NCBI GenBank assembly: GCA_003233055.1 | Contig: QIKP01000048.1 | Span: forward strand, 1-64,000 | From: Planctomycetaceae bacterium | Lineage (GTDB): Bacteria; Planctomycetota; Planctomycetia; Pirellulales; Lacipirellulaceae | Length of the DNA: 64,000 nucleotides | Direction of reading: 5' to 3' | Part shown: positions 17,952 to 26,548 of the stretch, piece after piece | Numbering within the stretch: position 1 is the first letter of the stretch | Layout: each line of letters begins with the position of its first letter | Made by a program: the position numbers and the translations under genes | Notes under the pieces: generated by a model | The model's input: the letters and a program-made list of their open reading frames with translations, nothing else | Databases searched by the model: none | Told to the model about the DNA's origin: nothing

Positions 17952-18413
17952 TTACTCGGTCGTACGCATCTTCACTTCGGTTTGCTGTCCACGGAGTGCG
18001 AAGGTCTCGAACTCCGCTTCCTGGCTAGCCTCGATCATCTCTTGCACCTTCCCGGTGCGAGCGCCTTTATCGGCCCGAATGATGACGGTCACGTCCGAGA
18101 GTTGGGTATCGTCCCCCGCAGCTCGAATGATCTGCGCTTCACGTTTTAGTGCAAGCTTTAGCTCATCCATCGAGATCAACTCACCGCTAAAGACAACCTC
18201 GCTATCGCCGGTCATCTGGAGCGTGATCGGTTCCTCGTAGGCGACTTCGGGCGGCTTGGCCAGTTCACTCAAAGGCAACTGCACACGATCGTCCTGCTCG
18301 ACATCGGTGAAGTTGATCAGGACCATGAAGAAGGCGATCAACTGAAACACCATGTCGATCATGGGGGTCATATCCCCCTCCGCCATCTCTTTTCGATTTT
18401 TTTTGACACGCAT
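17952..18413 (-). CDS. ExbD/TolR-like transducer, first copy
   Basis: A 153-aa protein started at the ATG giving MRVKKNRKEMAEGDM; a longer in-frame start at 18449 would add 12 residues without conserved character. The single membrane helix contains the conserved Asp in MTPMIDMVFQLIAFFMV. The periplasmic part carries RADKGARTGKVQEMIEAS, as in TolR/ExbD domains. ExbD-type subunits use proton flow through a TolQ/ExbB pentamer to move envelope partners. Located 78 bp after the TolQ-like gene. Confidence 0.92.
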   Translation of the reverse strand: MRVKKNRKEMAEGDMTPMIDMVFQLIAFFMVLINFTDVEQDDRVQLPLSELAKPPEVAYEEPITLQMTGDSEVVFSGELISMDELKLALKREAQIIRAAGDDTQLSDVTVIIRADKGARTGKVQEMIEASQEAEFETFALRGQQTEVKMRTTE

Positions 18414-18491
18414 GGCCGGAGGTCCATGATTTCTAAGTGGGTACACCAAACCGCGAGAGGCAACTCACGGCACTGCCATGACTCCGATCAA

Positions 18492-19379
18492 CTACGACGA
18501 GGGAGAAGAGGCAGAGGAGGACGAAGAAGCAGAAGAAGCAGAGGACTTCTTTCCCCCCGTCTGGAATCGGCTCATGAGTCCTTCACTAATGATGCCGACC
18601 TCCAACACGAGTCGGTCGATCCGATTGCGAAGGATATTGAAGGCGGAGATCGCGGGAATCGCGACCGCCAACCCGACAAGGGTTGTGAACAGAGCGGTCG
18701 AAATACCGGAAGCCAGCTCCGAAGGTTTGGGGGCACCCGTGGCGGTGGCGATGACGTCGAACGACGCAATCATACCTTGCACCGTGCCGAGCAGGCCAAT
18801 CATCGGGCTGATCGATCCGATCAGCGCCATGTAGCTAAGCCGGTGTTCCAGTTTCATGTTTTCGTCTTCGCCCACTTCCTGCATCGCTTCGATCGCCTGA
18901 CCGTAACCCTTGGAAACTTTTCCCAATCCGGCCGAGAGGACTTTGCCCAGGAACGATTCGTCGGAACTCGCTAATTCGTAGGCTTCTTGAAACTGCTTGG
19001 CATTGAGATGGGCTTCGAACCCTTCGATCAACTCGGTAGGAAGTACGTTCTCGCGTCGGGCTTGCAGGAGGTTCATCACGAACAGCGCAACAAGGGTAAA
19101 GGAGAGCGCAAGAAAAATCAGGCTGTAGCCCAGTCCAAGCGATTCGTAGGCCCAGGTGAGGTAGTTCTTTTTCTTGGGTGCTGCGGTGGTCTCCCCTCCA
19201 CCCTCGTTGGCGGCCGCTGCCGGAGGGTCGCCATCCGCATCTTGAGCCACCGCCGGCGCAGAGGTCGCCATGCTCCAGGAGAGGGCGACTAGAATCGCCA
19301 CACTTCCCAGATAGATCCGCCTGGGGGCAAAGCTGCGAGACGGAGCGCCGAGGCACCAAGAGCCAGAAACACTATTCAT
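18492..19379 (-). CDS. MotA/TolQ/ExbB-type proton channel
   Basis: A 295-aa inner-membrane proton-channel subunit. The start MNSVSGSWCLG precedes a cleavable-looking signal segment (about residues 22-46), then a linker and three TolQ-type helices: about 75-97, one in SYMALIGSISPMIGLLGTVQGMIA, and one in ALFTTLVGLAVAIPAISAF. The conserved Pro-rich GLLGTV turn is present. The C-terminus is a run of almost pure Ser and Ala (about the last 20 residues), an unusual flexible tail. It pairs with two ExbD-like genes downstream. Confidence 0.92.
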   Translation of the reverse strand: MNSVSGSWCLGAPSRSFAPRRIYLGSVAILVALSWSMATSAPAVAQDADGDPPAAAANEGGGETTAAPKKKNYLTWAYESLGLGYSLIFLALSFTLVALFVMNLLQARRENVLPTELIEGFEAHLNAKQFQEAYELASSDESFLGKVLSAGLGKVSKGYGQAIEAMQEVGEDENMKLEHRLSYMALIGSISPMIGLLGTVQGMIASFDVIATATGAPKPSELASGISTALFTTLVGLAVAIPAISAFNILRNRIDRLVLEVGIISEGLMSRFQTGGKKSSASSASSSSSASSPSS

Positions 19380-19506
19380 TGAAGAACTCCTACGAATCTT
19401 GTTGGTAGAGACTAGGGCTGCGGACTTCAACACGAGGTTGACGCCTCCAGTGTAACCACTTGGAACACTAGCAGCAAAGCGGGAGAGGGGGTGTTTTCGG
19501 CCGTTT

Positions 19507-20574
19507 CTATAGGCCTGCTTTCTTGGCCCAGCGGCTTGCCGGGTACCGTTCCGCAAGCACCTGTCGGGCCCGTCTCGCCTCGCCATCCTGGCCAAGCGAC
19601 TCCCAGAGAGGCGCCAAGTGATAAAGGGATTCCGCGTGTGCCGCCCCGATCCGACCATACAGAAGGTCGACATGCAGGTAGGCGAAAAGAGCGTTGGTTG
19701 GTTGATTCGCCTTGAGGTAACAGGCTCCCAGGGCGTTGTAGGCGGGAGCGAGAAGTTTGGCATCTTCGGGATCGGCATCTTGGATCACTTGCTCTACCGC
19801 CTTGATCCCGACATCGACTTTCCCCGTCGCCGCGGCGGCGACTCCCAATCCGAGCTTCGCAGCTAGAGTCTGTTGCTTTCCCAGGTCGCTTGAGTCCTTG
19901 ATGCCGAGAGCCGCCTGAAACTGCTGATGGGCCTCTGCAAATTTCTCTTGTGCAAGGAGCGACTGACCGACCAGCACGCCGGACTTCATGCGGTAGGCAG
20001 GCCAAGGTGCACGGGCGAGTAGTTTGTACTTTTGCTGCGCGGGTGCGTATTTTTCCATCGTGACGAGCAGGTCCCCTAAGAGTTCGGTCGCCTCAAGGAA
20101 ATGAAAACTCTGAGCGTTTTTCGTGACGAAACTATTGAGCGAGATACCTGCTTCCCGGATCGGCTTCTCGCCAACCAACGCCAACTTGGCTTGGCAATAG
20201 GCGTTCACGAAGTCGAATTCCTGCTTGATGTAGCCCTCTTTCACGTCGTCACGGCTAATGGCTGCAAGCCGCGTGAGGGCACTGCCGTAGGCACCGTTGG
20301 ACGCATTGAGCCGTGCCTGGGTCAACCCTTTCGGCTCTCCCTGAAAGACAACGCTACGAATCTCAGGAACGGTCAACTCGATGGTTTTCCCGCTCTTTTC
20401 AATGGTGACACCGAGCGAGGTCATTTTGGTGATCTTGCCCGTCTCCGTTCCGCCCCCGACCATCCGAACGCGATCTCTTTGTGCGATTGCGGGCATCGTG
20501 AGAAGAAGAACGGTGGCGAGAGACAGGGCGATCGCCGTTGGATTCGGTAGCATCTTGGCGGTAGGTAGCGGCAT
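19507..20574 (-). CDS. Periplasmic TPR protein of the TolQR operon
   Basis: A 355-aa secreted protein with a signal peptide (IALSLATVLLLTMPAIAQ). Directly after it is a small beta-rich module (about residues 33-85, with TETGKITKMTSLGVTIEKSG), followed by helical repeats of TPR character to the C-terminus (for example NALGACYLKANQPTNALFAY). It could start at 20574 or at 20553, seven codons later. It lies between a large TPR protein and the TolQ-like gene, so it is probably a periplasmic partner of the proton-driven complex. No enzymatic motif seen. Confidence 0.82.
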   Translation of the reverse strand: MPLPTAKMLPNPTAIALSLATVLLLTMPAIAQRDRVRMVGGGTETGKITKMTSLGVTIEKSGKTIELTVPEIRSVVFQGEPKGLTQARLNASNGAYGSALTRLAAISRDDVKEGYIKQEFDFVNAYCQAKLALVGEKPIREAGISLNSFVTKNAQSFHFLEATELLGDLLVTMEKYAPAQQKYKLLARAPWPAYRMKSGVLVGQSLLAQEKFAEAHQQFQAALGIKDSSDLGKQQTLAAKLGLGVAAAATGKVDVGIKAVEQVIQDADPEDAKLLAPAYNALGACYLKANQPTNALFAYLHVDLLYGRIGAAHAESLYHLAPLWESLGQDGEARRARQVLAERYPASRWAKKAGL

Positions 20575-20627
20575 TTTCGTTTCGCTTCTGATGGGTGCTG
20601 GGTGGAAAGGTCGGTCGCCCGGCGCGG

Positions 20628-23600
20628 CTACGGGGCTTGGACAAATTCTTTCAGTCCGTCGGGGCTCGCATTGCCCTCGGCTCGCTGGATGTCTTTGACC
20701 AAGTTGTCGAAATCTTTGTGGCGAGGTGTTTCCAGCATATCGGGATAGTAGTCGATGATGTGCTTCACGACGTCGCGAGCGCCCTTGAGGTGCTTCTTTT
20801 TTTCCACCCCTTTGGCCTTCATCGCCTTGAAATAGCGAACCCGGGCAATGTTTAGCCAACATTCGTTGAAGAGGTCCTTAAACCGCGCTTTCATCTCGGG
20901 CCTCGACCGAGCAATGCTGCCGGCGACCTTCCCCATTTGGCTCCATCCCCAAATGACTTTCTTGCCTTTGGCGTTCCGTGGGCCGGTCCCCCGGACCGCT
21001 TCGTCGAATTTGGTCGCGTCGCTTGCATTGCCCCACTCTTGCAAGGTATAAGCCGCCGCCTTTTGGACTTCGATCATGGCTTCTTTCTCGACGAGAATGC
21101 TCTCGAAGAGTTGGACCGCGTCCTTAAACTTGCCCGACCGGCGAAGAGTTTGGCCATACTGCAACTTCATCGCCAGGAGTTTATTTGGGTCGCCGGACGT
21201 TATCTTTGGGTCGTCGAGTAATGCCTGGAAGGAGCTTTGCGCCTTCGCGTAGTAGGTCTGACGCATTTTCTCCGCCGATGAATCGCCTTCCAAGCCTTCC
21301 GCTAGTTGGTAGTAGGTTTGGGCAATCCACCTTCGGACGATCGGGTCGCTTATCCCCCGTTGGCTAAGCCTGTCGAGGAAGGTCACAAACGCTTCGCTCA
21401 CCCGCTTCGACTCATTGGTCTTTCCTTCCCCTTGGAGTGTCTTGATCTGCCGCTTGAGCTGGACTCCCAGGTTGACGTAGACGCGGGTCAGCTTTCCCCC
21501 CCCGCTGGAGGTCTTTTCGGCCACTTTTTCAAGCTCGGCCATGGTCGCTATCGCCTTGTCCGTTTTTGGGGGGGCTACGGAGACGTACGCGCGGAGTGCC
21601 GACTTGTAAGCCTCGATCGCATAGACCGGACGAGAGGCGACCCGACCGGTTGTTTTGGAAAGGGCAATCGGCCCCGCTTGGGGGTCTTCGAGCATTTGAA
21701 TCGCCTCGGCATAGTTGCCCGCGTTGATTTTCGATTGCACCAAGTAAAGGCTCGTTGCGGCCAAAGTATCGCGGGCGGAGGCGTCGCCTTTCAGGGCCGA
21801 GAAACTCTCACTAAGGATTTGAAGGGCCTGACGCTGCATCGCGACTCGGTCGATCGTGCTCTCTTGCTGGCTACCGGCTCGAAGCTGCGTTTCCCACATC
21901 GCATTGCCAATTTTGGCACGGAATACCGGTTGCCGCGAGGCCTCTAACTGGTCCACTAGCTGGAGAGCTTCGCTAAATTCTTTCTCCTGAATAGAAAAAC
22001 CAAGGAGTAGACCAAAAGCCGATTCGGCCAAGTCGGTTTCGCCCCAACGACGGGTAATGAACGAGGCGAGATTTTTGAGTTTGTCTGCTGCCGCGTGTCC
22101 CGTTTTTGGCGAGACGGCATCGCCCGCATCGGCTCGGGCTTTTTGGTAAATTTTTTGGTAAGAAATCATCGCTATTTGCGCCGCTTTCGGTGCTTTCGTA
22201 TCGGCCGGATACCGCCGCGTTAGAAAGCTGCCGAGCACCGCAGAGCGATAATACTGCTCGTCCTGCATCAAGAGCCAACCGGCGAGCCAACGGGTTTCGT
22301 TGAGCTTTTCCCGAGGGGTCTCCTCGTCGACCAATTGCTGCGCCAACTGCAAAAAGTGCATGGCGTCGACGAGGCCCGCCTCCGCTGTCTCCTGGAGTGC
22401 TGGGACGGCGGCGGGATTGTTTTTTTCAGCAGCGGATAGCGCCCGCTCCGCAGTGACTTTGTCGTTGATCGCATCTTTGGCAGCCTGCAAGGCGTCCGCA
22501 AAAGTCTCGGGCACCGGTCGCTCGGTCGCCTCGTTGCCAAACGTTTCGACAAGGGTCGCCTGGGCAAGTTTTTGGAACTCGTTCTGATTTTTCGCCACCT
22601 GTCGATAGAGGTCTTTCGCACTGAGGAGCAACTGGCGCTTCTCCGCCTCTTCGGTCTTGGGTAACGCAGAATGGAGCCTCATCGCTTCGGCGACTTGATA
22701 TTTGACGGCCAGCACGTCGGGTTCGACGGAAACTTTGTTTTGGCGTTCTTGCAGCCAAACCCCCTGTTTTTTTCCGACGGCCGCATATTGTTTTTGCTCG
22801 ATGTAGCAGCGAGCCTCCAGCATCATAGCGCTGGTCAAGAGGCGACGAAGCGAATTGCTATTACCCGACTGAGCGATGACATCATCGAAGCAGGCAATCG
22901 CTTTTTTGTACTCTTGGAGGTCGAGGTAGCATTCTCCTTGAACCAGCCGAGCACGCAATCCAAAGGAGAAGCCTGAGTACTTGTCATAAAGGGCCACCAG
23001 TTCCTTGGCCCCTTTTTCGTTAAGTTTGTCCGCTTCCTTGGCGCCGCTTTTGAAGGTGCTGGCCATTTGGTGCAGCAACCGCGACCGGACCACTCGGAGC
23101 TGCGCCAGCTTCCGGCGCATGCGAAGACGCTGGTCGATTTCCTTGCTCTGCGTCTTCGGATCCAGCGTCTTGGAGAACTTGGCGAGTTCGGCGACCATGA
23201 GCTTCTCCGATTTCGTGAGAAGATCGCGAGCGTCTTGGAAATTCTGACGGGCTTCCTTGCGAATCGCTTTGTTTTTTGCTGAAGTGCCCGGCCGCTGTTT
23301 AAGCAAGGCAAGTTCGCGCGTGGCCGTTTTAATCAAGAGCGAAGCGACTTGCGATTGCGCGTCGGCGGCGAGAGCCCCCTCTTTCGCGGTGGTCGCAAAA
23401 TCCTCTAGCGTCTTCCTTGCTTCGGCGGCGAGACGCTGGCGTTCCGGGATGCTGGTGGCGTGGCGCCACTGGGCCTTGAGGGTGATGCCGCGCTCGTACG
23501 GAATTCGCTTTCGGAATTCGTTGCCCACGAGGCGATCGTGCTGCGCCCGCTCCAAATAGTCGAGCGTCAAGTCGTGCATTCCCCGCGAGCGAAGTGCCTC

Positions 23601-23702
23601 GACGAAAACCGCCGCGGTGTCAGCTGCACGGGAAGCGACGTCTCTCGAGAGCAAGCCTAAGGCAACGACTCCGAAGACGACCCAACATCGGCGAAAGGTC
23701 AT
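20628..23702 (-). CDS. Large periplasmic TPR-repeat protein
   Basis: A 1024-aa protein started at MTFRRCWVV, which gives a signal peptide; an in-frame start at 23843 would place 47 unlikely residues in front. Apart from the signal, the sequence is one long alpha-helical array with TPR-like repeats (for example QGECYLDLQEYKKAIACFDD), Lys and Glu rich. It is the first gene of the operon with a second TPR protein, TolQ-like and two TolR-like proteins. The most likely role is a periplasmic scaffold coupled to the proton channel, comparable in outline to TPR partners of Tol-Pal-like or gliding motors. That role is inference. Confidence 0.85.
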   Translation of the reverse strand: MTFRRCWVVFGVVALGLLSRDVASRAADTAAVFVEALRSRGMHDLTLDYLERAQHDRLVGNEFRKRIPYERGITLKAQWRHATSIPERQRLAAEARKTLEDFATTAKEGALAADAQSQVASLLIKTATRELALLKQRPGTSAKNKAIRKEARQNFQDARDLLTKSEKLMVAELAKFSKTLDPKTQSKEIDQRLRMRRKLAQLRVVRSRLLHQMASTFKSGAKEADKLNEKGAKELVALYDKYSGFSFGLRARLVQGECYLDLQEYKKAIACFDDVIAQSGNSNSLRRLLTSAMMLEARCYIEQKQYAAVGKKQGVWLQERQNKVSVEPDVLAVKYQVAEAMRLHSALPKTEEAEKRQLLLSAKDLYRQVAKNQNEFQKLAQATLVETFGNEATERPVPETFADALQAAKDAINDKVTAERALSAAEKNNPAAVPALQETAEAGLVDAMHFLQLAQQLVDEETPREKLNETRWLAGWLLMQDEQYYRSAVLGSFLTRRYPADTKAPKAAQIAMISYQKIYQKARADAGDAVSPKTGHAAADKLKNLASFITRRWGETDLAESAFGLLLGFSIQEKEFSEALQLVDQLEASRQPVFRAKIGNAMWETQLRAGSQQESTIDRVAMQRQALQILSESFSALKGDASARDTLAATSLYLVQSKINAGNYAEAIQMLEDPQAGPIALSKTTGRVASRPVYAIEAYKSALRAYVSVAPPKTDKAIATMAELEKVAEKTSSGGGKLTRVYVNLGVQLKRQIKTLQGEGKTNESKRVSEAFVTFLDRLSQRGISDPIVRRWIAQTYYQLAEGLEGDSSAEKMRQTYYAKAQSSFQALLDDPKITSGDPNKLLAMKLQYGQTLRRSGKFKDAVQLFESILVEKEAMIEVQKAAAYTLQEWGNASDATKFDEAVRGTGPRNAKGKKVIWGWSQMGKVAGSIARSRPEMKARFKDLFNECWLNIARVRYFKAMKAKGVEKKKHLKGARDVVKHIIDYYPDMLETPRHKDFDNLVKDIQRAEGNASPDGLKEFVQAP

Positions 23703-23909
23703 TGCTTCCCTCAAGGTCTTGGATGAATAAATGGCTCGTTCCCCGATTCTTAGCTCCGGGGCAACCGGGACTGGCCGCTTAATCGTGACGAGCGGAGGGA
23801 AGGCCCCGCTGTGGTGGGGAGGTGGGATGGGGGTGGGGACCACGCTAATGATAGTCGATGGCTAGCACCCTGGCCACCCTTCCGCAGGGGAACGGCAAAG
23901 TCATTTTTG

Positions 23910-24125
23910 AACCGCCAAGTACGCCAAGGCGCCAAGAAAAATGTCGCCGGAAGCAGAGAAACCCCGGATTGTTCATCCCGTCACCGTTCACGAGTCGAAA
24001 GAAAGAAACCACGAACCCAAAGAGCACGAACCCAAAGAAGAGTGGGTGTTTTTTTACCGCTATTCGTATCGATTCGGGGAACGGTTGCCTCTCTCCTCCA
24101 ACTCTTCTTGGCGCCTTGGCGGTTT
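23910..24125. repeat. Nested inverted repeat element
   Basis: The outer arms carry AACCGCCAAG...CGCCAAGGCGCCAAGAA (23910-23937) and its near reverse complement TTCTTGGCGCCTTGGCGGTTT (24105-24125). Inside lie ACCGTTCACGAG (about 23983-23994) with a CACGAA-rich stretch, and the partner GGGAACGGTTGC (about 24077-24087) with ATTCG units. The inner pair belongs to the same family as the element at 1068-1236. CGCCAAG-type repeats of this kind are common between genes in many environmental bacteria. Confidence 0.65.
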
Positions 24126-24250
24126 CTTTTAATTCGGCGTCTTTGAAAGCGTCCTGCACCCTTCCGAACCCGAAGAACGGGTGGCAAGCAGGGGAAACCG
24201 TTGGCCAGAGGGAAAGGAAGCCTATGCTTCCTCTCCCCGGCGGTAGTGGG

Positions 24251-24529
24251 TCACTGGGGGGCCTCCTCCACGAGGCTATCCACCCAAGCATGAAGCCGCT
24301 CGATCAGCCCGTCGGGAACCGATGGGGTCGGGAGCGACTCCCCCAGGAAGCGGTCACCCTGAAACCTCCATGGCCTGGGTTTCATCCGTTCGTTCGTCTC
24401 GGGCGAGACGAACGGACAAGGCATTACTTCCTGGCCATAGAGCAGTACATCGCTACCGGAGACCGAGGACGTCGCCGCGTTGAAACGGATACCGGCAAAC
24501 GGTAAATCCGAGGAACAATCAAAGAACAT
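24251..24529 (-). CDS. Possible small hypothetical protein
   Basis: A 92-residue frame with an AAGG ribosome binding site about 8 nt before its ATG, in a stretch with no competing gene. The product has no signal peptide, membrane segment or recognised motif; it is Pro, Ser and Glu rich and could be a decayed fragment of a larger gene. It is reported only because start context and lack of overlap are favourable. Confidence 0.35.
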   Translation of the reverse strand: MFFDCSSDLPFAGIRFNAATSSVSGSDVLLYGQEVMPCPFVSPETNERMKPRPWRFQGDRFLGESLPTPSVPDGLIERLHAWVDSLVEEAPQ

Positions 24530-24713
24530 GGGCTGAACCTTCCCAATTCTGTGGATTGGACTATCCGTAGACCGTTCGCATCGGCCTCATCAGGATATTC
24601 CTATGAACGATCGCATCGAACCAGCGCTGGGACTTTCCCTAGTCCCTCCCAGCCATGCGACACCCCCAAGGGCCGCAGGTCGGTGACGAACGAAGCGCTG
24701 CTAACCAACTCTA

Positions 24714-24751
24714 CCTACATCGACTCGGCAAGCCTACATCGACTCGGCAAG
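24714..24751. repeat. 19-bp tandem duplication at sigma gene stop
   Basis: CCTACATCGACTCGGCAAG occurs twice head to tail (24714-24732 and 24733-24751). The right copy encodes the last residues LAESM and the stop of the sigma factor on the minus strand; the left copy lies just after the stop. It looks like a recent slippage duplication that left the protein unchanged. Confidence 0.8.
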
Positions 24752-25231
24752 GTAGTGTTGGCGAAGTTTCTGGCGGGCACGACTGGCACGCGAGAGAACC
24801 GTACCGAGCGGTATCCCTAGCATGTCTGCCGCTTCTTGGTGGGTAAGTCCACCGACAACGACCAAGAGTAACGACTCGCGAAGGTCGCTCGTCAGATGCT
24901 CTAAGGCATGTTGCATCTCGTCGGTGTACTCTAAAGCTAACGGATCGGCTCCCTCCACCGGCACTTCGATACCGTTCTCTCCAGCGGTACCGGGCGTTCG
25001 GGCCTTCTTTCGCCACCCGTCGATGACGCGACGGCGGAGAATCGAAGCTAACCAAGCCTGCCGGCTTCGGCCGCGATCAAATCGATCGCGACTTCTCCAG
25101 GCACTGCGCAAAGTCTCCTGCACCAGATCCTCCGCGTCGTGCGAATCACCCACCAAACGGTAAGCAAGCCGATACAACGCCGGAGCGTGGTCGGAGACTA
25201 AGCCGTAAAAATCTGTCCGCGTAAGCGCCAC
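24734..25231 (-). CDS. ECF-type RNA polymerase sigma factor
   Basis: A 165-aa sigma-70 family protein of ECF size. Region 2 shows DAEDLVQETLRSAWRSRDRF followed by AWLASILRRRVIDGWRK; region 4 shows LTHQEAADMLGIPLGTVLSR with the helix-turn-helix. I place the start at a GTG (25231) because GGAGAGG sits 5 nt before it; an ATG at 25297 would add 22 residues with no homology-like character. No anti-sigma gene is adjacent on this strand. It is divergent from the membrane protein gene at 25638. Confidence 0.9.
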   Translation of the reverse strand: MALTRTDFYGLVSDHAPALYRLAYRLVGDSHDAEDLVQETLRSAWRSRDRFDRGRSRQAWLASILRRRVIDGWRKKARTPGTAGENGIEVPVEGADPLALEYTDEMQHALEHLTSDLRESLLLVVVGGLTHQEAADMLGIPLGTVLSRASRARQKLRQHYLAESM

Positions 25232-25637
25232 TGTTGCCTCTCCTGCCAGCCTGTTCCATGCTGAAACTGGAGTGTTCCAATCCGCGCAGCATAGCACGGA
25301 CCGGTTCTTCTCTCCAACGATATTCGCTGTGGCAAACGATACTATTCCGAAAAAGTTGGAAGTTTTTTTGGCGGGGCCAGGCTTACAGGGAAAAGGAAGA
25401 GGGATACCTTTCTTATTCGGTCCCAGCTCCCAGACATCGTTTTGGCTTATTCGGCTTGGCTAATTAGAGGTTGGTTGCTGGATCCTCGATACTCGGGTCC
25501 GGGTGGCAATCTTGCTGCAACCTGTTGTGCTGTCTAGAATTAGGGCATTCACTGGCGTGTCCCTCAGTGGAAGAACGGTCGGGTCTCTCGATGGTTCTCC
25601 GCTGCGCTCCTGAGAAAAGTTGCCCTTCTGAGAAAAA
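25232..25637. other. Divergent intergenic region between sigma and membrane-protein genes
   Basis: About 400 bp carrying the promoters of two divergent genes. At 25504-25519 there is a partial sigma-54 match (listed separately). There is no other recognisable feature. Confidence 0.5.
25504..25519 (+). promoter_or_regulatory. Possible sigma-54 -24/-12 promoter
   Basis: TGGCAATCTTGCTGCA has GG and GC spaced 10 nt apart as required for a -24/-12 promoter and differs from TGGCA-N6-TTGCA only by C for the first T of the -12 box. It lies about 118 bp before the gene at 25638. With one mismatch and no known activator for this gene, it may be chance. Confidence 0.3.
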
Positions 25638-26546
25638 ATGCCCCTTCGATTTGACAACCTTCTGGAAACGCCGCGCCGATCGCTTGTGAGCCGATCGCAG
25701 CTTCGGCTGTTTTCGTTGATCGGGGGATTGGTGTTGGTAGGGATGATGATGCAAGTCGCTCAGTCGCCCGAAACGAGGCGAAAACTCGAACTGATTTTTG
25801 GGGAGCCGCCAGCCGAAAGCCAAGGCGTGGTAGCCCTCCCGCTCGACACGCGAGCGATTTCTAACGAAGGCCTCCTCGAGGGCGTCGATCCTGAACTCCT
25901 CGCGACCGTCGAAGACAACACCCCCTTCCGCGATGAAGAAACCGACGCATGGTTCCATCTGCTGGAGATCGCTCGCCAGGCGGACCGGGTGGCTCTTCAC
26001 GACGCTTCGTTAGGCGAGGTGGTATACGCCCAGCTCGTTGGTCAACCGGATTTTTATCGGGGGCGAGTCGTCACGGTTCTTGGAATCGTTAGGCGAATCG
26101 AGGCGATCCGGCCGGCAGCCAACGACTTGGGAATCGACCAACTCTACCGAGTCCTCGTCCAGCCCCATCGTGATGGTCGTTTGCCGTTAACCATCTACTG
26201 CATGGAGCTACCCGACGGTTGGTCGGTCGACATGCCGACCGGCGCGCCAATCGAATTCACCGGTTTCTTCTTCAAGAACTGGGTCTATGGCCACCAACAG
26301 GGGATCGACTTGAGCCCCGTGTTGCTAGCTCACTCGTTCACTCCGAGAGTGCAGGAGGCATCGGAACCCTCGACGGCCCCTCCGATGCCGATCTGGCAAC
26401 TCGTCGCTCTAGCGGGACTATTGGCTGGCGCGGTGATCGCGCTGATTTGGGTAAATGGTCGAGAAGTCCCGCAGCCGGCGATCCCTTCCGACGAGGTACA
26501 AGCTGTCGCCGAATCGCTCCACGATTTGGATGCCGAAGGAAACTAA
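25638..26546 (+). CDS. Membrane protein with one copy of a novel domain
   Basis: A 302-aa protein with two membrane helices (about residues 25-41 and 252-271) and a central domain between them. The domain (about 125-240) has the pattern YRGRVVTVLGIVRRIE, then YRVLVQ, LTIYCMELPDGW and PIEFTGFFFKNW; a preceding TDAWFHLLEIAR segment (about 103-113) is also repeated in the next gene. The same domain occurs twice in the downstream protein, two bases away. Beta-strand character suggests an OB-like fold, but I do not recognise the family. Likely periplasmic-facing. Confidence 0.8.
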   Translation: MPLRFDNLLETPRRSLVSRSQLRLFSLIGGLVLVGMMMQVAQSPETRRKLELIFGEPPAESQGVVALPLDTRAISNEGLLEGVDPELLATVEDNTPFRDEETDAWFHLLEIARQADRVALHDASLGEVVYAQLVGQPDFYRGRVVTVLGIVRRIEAIRPAANDLGIDQLYRVLVQPHRDGRLPLTIYCMELPDGWSVDMPTGAPIEFTGFFFKNWVYGHQQGIDLSPVLLAHSFTPRVQEASEPSTAPPMPIWQLVALAGLLAGAVIALIWVNGREVPQPAIPSDEVQAVAESLHDLDAEGN

Positions 26547-26548
26547 CG

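Larger units (their letters stand above)
23703..24733. other. Repeat-rich intergenic region
   Basis: About 1 kb between the TPR operon and the ECF sigma gene. It holds a nested inverted-repeat element (23910-24125), a possible 92-aa gene on the minus strand (24251-24529) and a 19-bp tandem duplication at the sigma factor stop (24714-24751). The remaining DNA shows nothing recognisable. Confidence 0.6.
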
